A stretch of 6,761 nt of DNA from NCBI GenBank assembly GCA_041686915.1, contig JAWLDB010000149.1, positions 1 through 6,761 on the forward strand, written 5' to 3'. Origin of the DNA: JAWLDB01 sp041686915. Its GTDB lineage: Bacteria > Bacillota > UBA994 > UBA5500. The number at the start of each line of letters is the position of its first letter. Positions within the stretch are counted from its first letter, which is position 1. Below are positions 5,088 to 6,761 of the stretch, in pieces. Both the position numbers and the translations under genes were made by a program. A model generated the notes under the pieces. It was given only the letters and a program-made list of their open reading frames with translations. It was not told where the DNA came from and searched no databases.

Positions 5088-6761
5088 ATGAAAAGCCTAA
5101 GGGCAAAAATTCTACTTCCGATTCTGCTGATTGCAAGCATTGGATTCGCTGCACTTAGTGCAAGTAGCTACCTGGTAGCCAGCAATGCGCTTTCTGCACA
5201 GCTAACTGAGACAGCTCACGCTAAACTCCACAAGATGGTTGAGGTGATGGATGAGAAACTGGCTGGATGGCTCGGGGAGATGCAGGCAGTGGCTTCTATT
5301 GAGGCTGCCAGATCGCTCAATTGGGCGCGCGTGAGCAGCTACCTCAAGGCAAACGCCGATCTGTATAACGGATACGAGAGTTTTCTTCTGGCTGACCGCA
5401 ATGGCAACTACCAGTCATCCACAGGAGACAGAGGTAATGCTGCCGATAGAGACTACTTTTCCCAGGTAATGACGGGCAGTGCGGTTGTCTCTGAACCTGT
5501 TGTATCCAGGCTTTCCGGCCAACAGGTGATAGTTATAGCGACCCCAGTGCAAGACAGTACCGGCAGAGTAGTAGGGATGATGGCCGGTACGATGGAGCTG
5601 TCTAAGCTGTCTGCCCTCGTGAACACCGAGAAGATAGGAGAAAAGGGATACTCGTTCATGACTGATGGCACCGGGTTGGTGATAGCTCATCCGGATGTTA
5701 CTCAGGTCATGGAAACTGACCTGACGAAACATTCTATTCCAGAGCTAGCCGAGATGGGCCAGAAGATGGCAGCGGGGGAAACAGGCGATAGCAACTATAC
5801 ATATGACGGCCAGCAGAAGCTGGCATACTTCGCACCACTGAAGATGAAGGATTGGGCAGTAGCTATCACTGCGGACCATGCCGAGGCGATGGCTGCAATC
5901 ACCAAGCTACGCACATTCTCAATCCTTGTCGCCCTAGTGGCACTTTCGCTTGCTTCAGCGGCTGCATTCTGGGTGATCGGCAGGGCAGTCAAGCCTGTGA
6001 CTATCATGGCTGGTTTGACCAAACAGGTTGCTGATGGTGACTTGACAGTGCAAGTGTCAGTAGACAGTGTCGATGAAGTCGGTCAATTAGCCTCAAACTT
6101 CAATTCTATGGTGGAGCAAATGCGGAAACTGCTTGGCAACATGCGTGACAGCAGCCTAACAGTGGCGTCGTCCTCGCAGCAGACGATGGCGTCCTCACAG
6201 GAGGCAGCAAGGGTGGCTGAGCAGATCTCCTTTACTGTGACTGAACTGGCTCGAGGAGCTAGCGAACAGGCCCAGTCTGCAGAAAGGGGCGCAGACATGG
6301 TAGAACAGATGGTAGCTGGTTTGGCACAGATTGCCGCCAATGCGACAGCGTCAGTCGATCTGACAACCCAGGCGCGTGAGACACTCGAAACCGGGCGACA
6401 GTCTGTGGATGTTCAGCGTGCTAAGATGGAACTGAGCCTGCAGTCGGTTAACAACGTAGGCATGGCAGTGACAGCGCTTGAGGAGAAGTCCGCGCAGATA
6501 AGCCAAATCGTTGGGCTGATTAGCAGCATTGCTGCCCAGACTAATTTGCTGGCACTGAACGCTGCCATTGAAGCAGCTAGAGCAGGTGAACAGGGTAAGG
6601 GCTTTGCGGTGGTAGCAGATGAAGTCCGCAAGCTTGCTGAACAGTCGCGCCAAGCGACCGGGCAGATTGAGTTGTTAATCCAAGAGATTGGACAGGGCAT
6701 ACAGCAGGCTGCCACCGAGATGGAACGAGCAAACCAGGCTGTAAGTGAGCAGCAGTCAGCT
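5088..6761 (+). CDS. Methyl-accepting chemotaxis protein with dCache-like sensor (3' end outside the window)
   Basis: The open frame gives 558 residues and continues past the right edge with no stop. A transmembrane chemoreceptor that passes ligand binding to the CheA/CheW kinase complex. A short basic start (K2, R5, K7) precedes TM1 (about 8-30). An extracytoplasmic sensor of about 245 residues follows, with DRDYF (120-124), VVSRLSGQQVIVIATPV (about 137-153) and a second lobe including GYSFMTDGTGLVIAHPD (187-203), the pattern of a double Cache domain. TM2 is about 276-298, followed by HAMP (about 299-352, with DEVGQL) and a coiled-coil signalling domain. The highly conserved hairpin tip, from I481 to S520 (QTNLLALNAAIEAARAGEQG, then GFAVVADEVRKLAEQS), is complete; the return helix is cut off after about 40 residues. 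The ATG start has GAGGAG (5075-5080) 7 nt upstream. The ligand is unknown. Arg codons are mixed (AGG, AGA, CGC), unlike the preceding operon. Confidence 0.95.
   Translation, partial: MKSLRAKILLPILLIASIGFAALSASSYLVASNALSAQLTETAHAKLHKMVEVMDEKLAGWLGEMQAVASIEAARSLNWARVSSYLKANADLYNGYESFLLADRNGNYQSSTGDRGNAADRDYFSQVMTGSAVVSEPVVSRLSGQQVIVIATPVQDSTGRVVGMMAGTMELSKLSALVNTEKIGEKGYSFMTDGTGLVIAHPDVTQVMETDLTKHSIPELAEMGQKMAAGETGDSNYTYDGQQKLAYFAPLKMKDWAVAITADHAEAMAAITKLRTFSILVALVALSLASAAAFWVIGRAVKPVTIMAGLTKQVADGDLTVQVSVDSVDEVGQLASNFNSMVEQMRKLLGNMRDSSLTVASSSQQTMASSQEAARVAEQISFTVTELARGASEQAQSAERGADMVEQMVAGLAQIAANATASVDLTTQARETLETGRQSVDVQRAKMELSLQSVNNVGMAVTALEEKSAQISQIVGLISSIAAQTNLLALNAAIEAARAGEQGKGFAVVADEVRKLAEQSRQATGQIELLIQEIGQGIQQAATEMERANQAVSEQQSA

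Noticed and set aside
1..6761. CRISPR array, tRNA or rRNA genes, insertion sequences
   Set aside because: No regularly spaced repeats, no cloverleaf or rRNA-like stretch, and no transposase-like frame was seen on either strand.

Overview
The window looks like chromosomal DNA of a bacterium, most likely a Bacillota (Clostridia-type) organism. The reasons are strong purine-rich ribosome binding sites (GGAGGGG, AGGAGGG, GAGGAG), use of TTG and GTG starts, compact genes all on the + strand, perfect GC-rich intrinsic terminators, and a dCache-type chemoreceptor. The taxonomic call is inference. No marker gene is present to settle it.

Layout. Positions 1-55 hold no recognisable gene and end at a strong terminator (56-92) that closes an unseen upstream unit. 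A short GC-rich hairpin repeat (112-146) leads into an ABC-F family ATPase (243-2084), a ribosome-acting protein with two nucleotide-binding domains. The gap 2085-2504 holds a 20-nt perfect palindrome related to the first repeat, a CCCCCGGG/CCCGGGGG hairpin, an AT-rich patch and a leader of about 220 nt that can fold. A two-gene operon of related amidohydrolases follows: AH1 (2505-3665, TTG start) and AH2 (3680-4912, GTG start), 14 nt apart, closed by a strong terminator (4935-4966). A good sigma-A-like promoter then precedes a methyl-accepting chemotaxis protein (5088 onward) that runs off the right edge.

The most interesting part is the amidohydrolase pair. A hand alignment shows the two proteins about half identical along their whole length. 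AH1 keeps the full set of metal ligands expected in this superfamily (HxH, two later His, a C-terminal Asp). AH2 has replaced HxH with Q-T-A and the second later His with Thr, and has gained a 19-residue tail with seven Cys, nine Asp/Glu and a terminal His. This looks like an active enzyme paired with a degenerate, metal-tail-bearing partner, probably acting as a heteromer. Both genes use almost only CGC/CGT for arginine, unlike their neighbours, which suggests high expression. The substrate is unknown. The neighbouring receptor could sense a related compound, but has its own promoter and may be unrelated.
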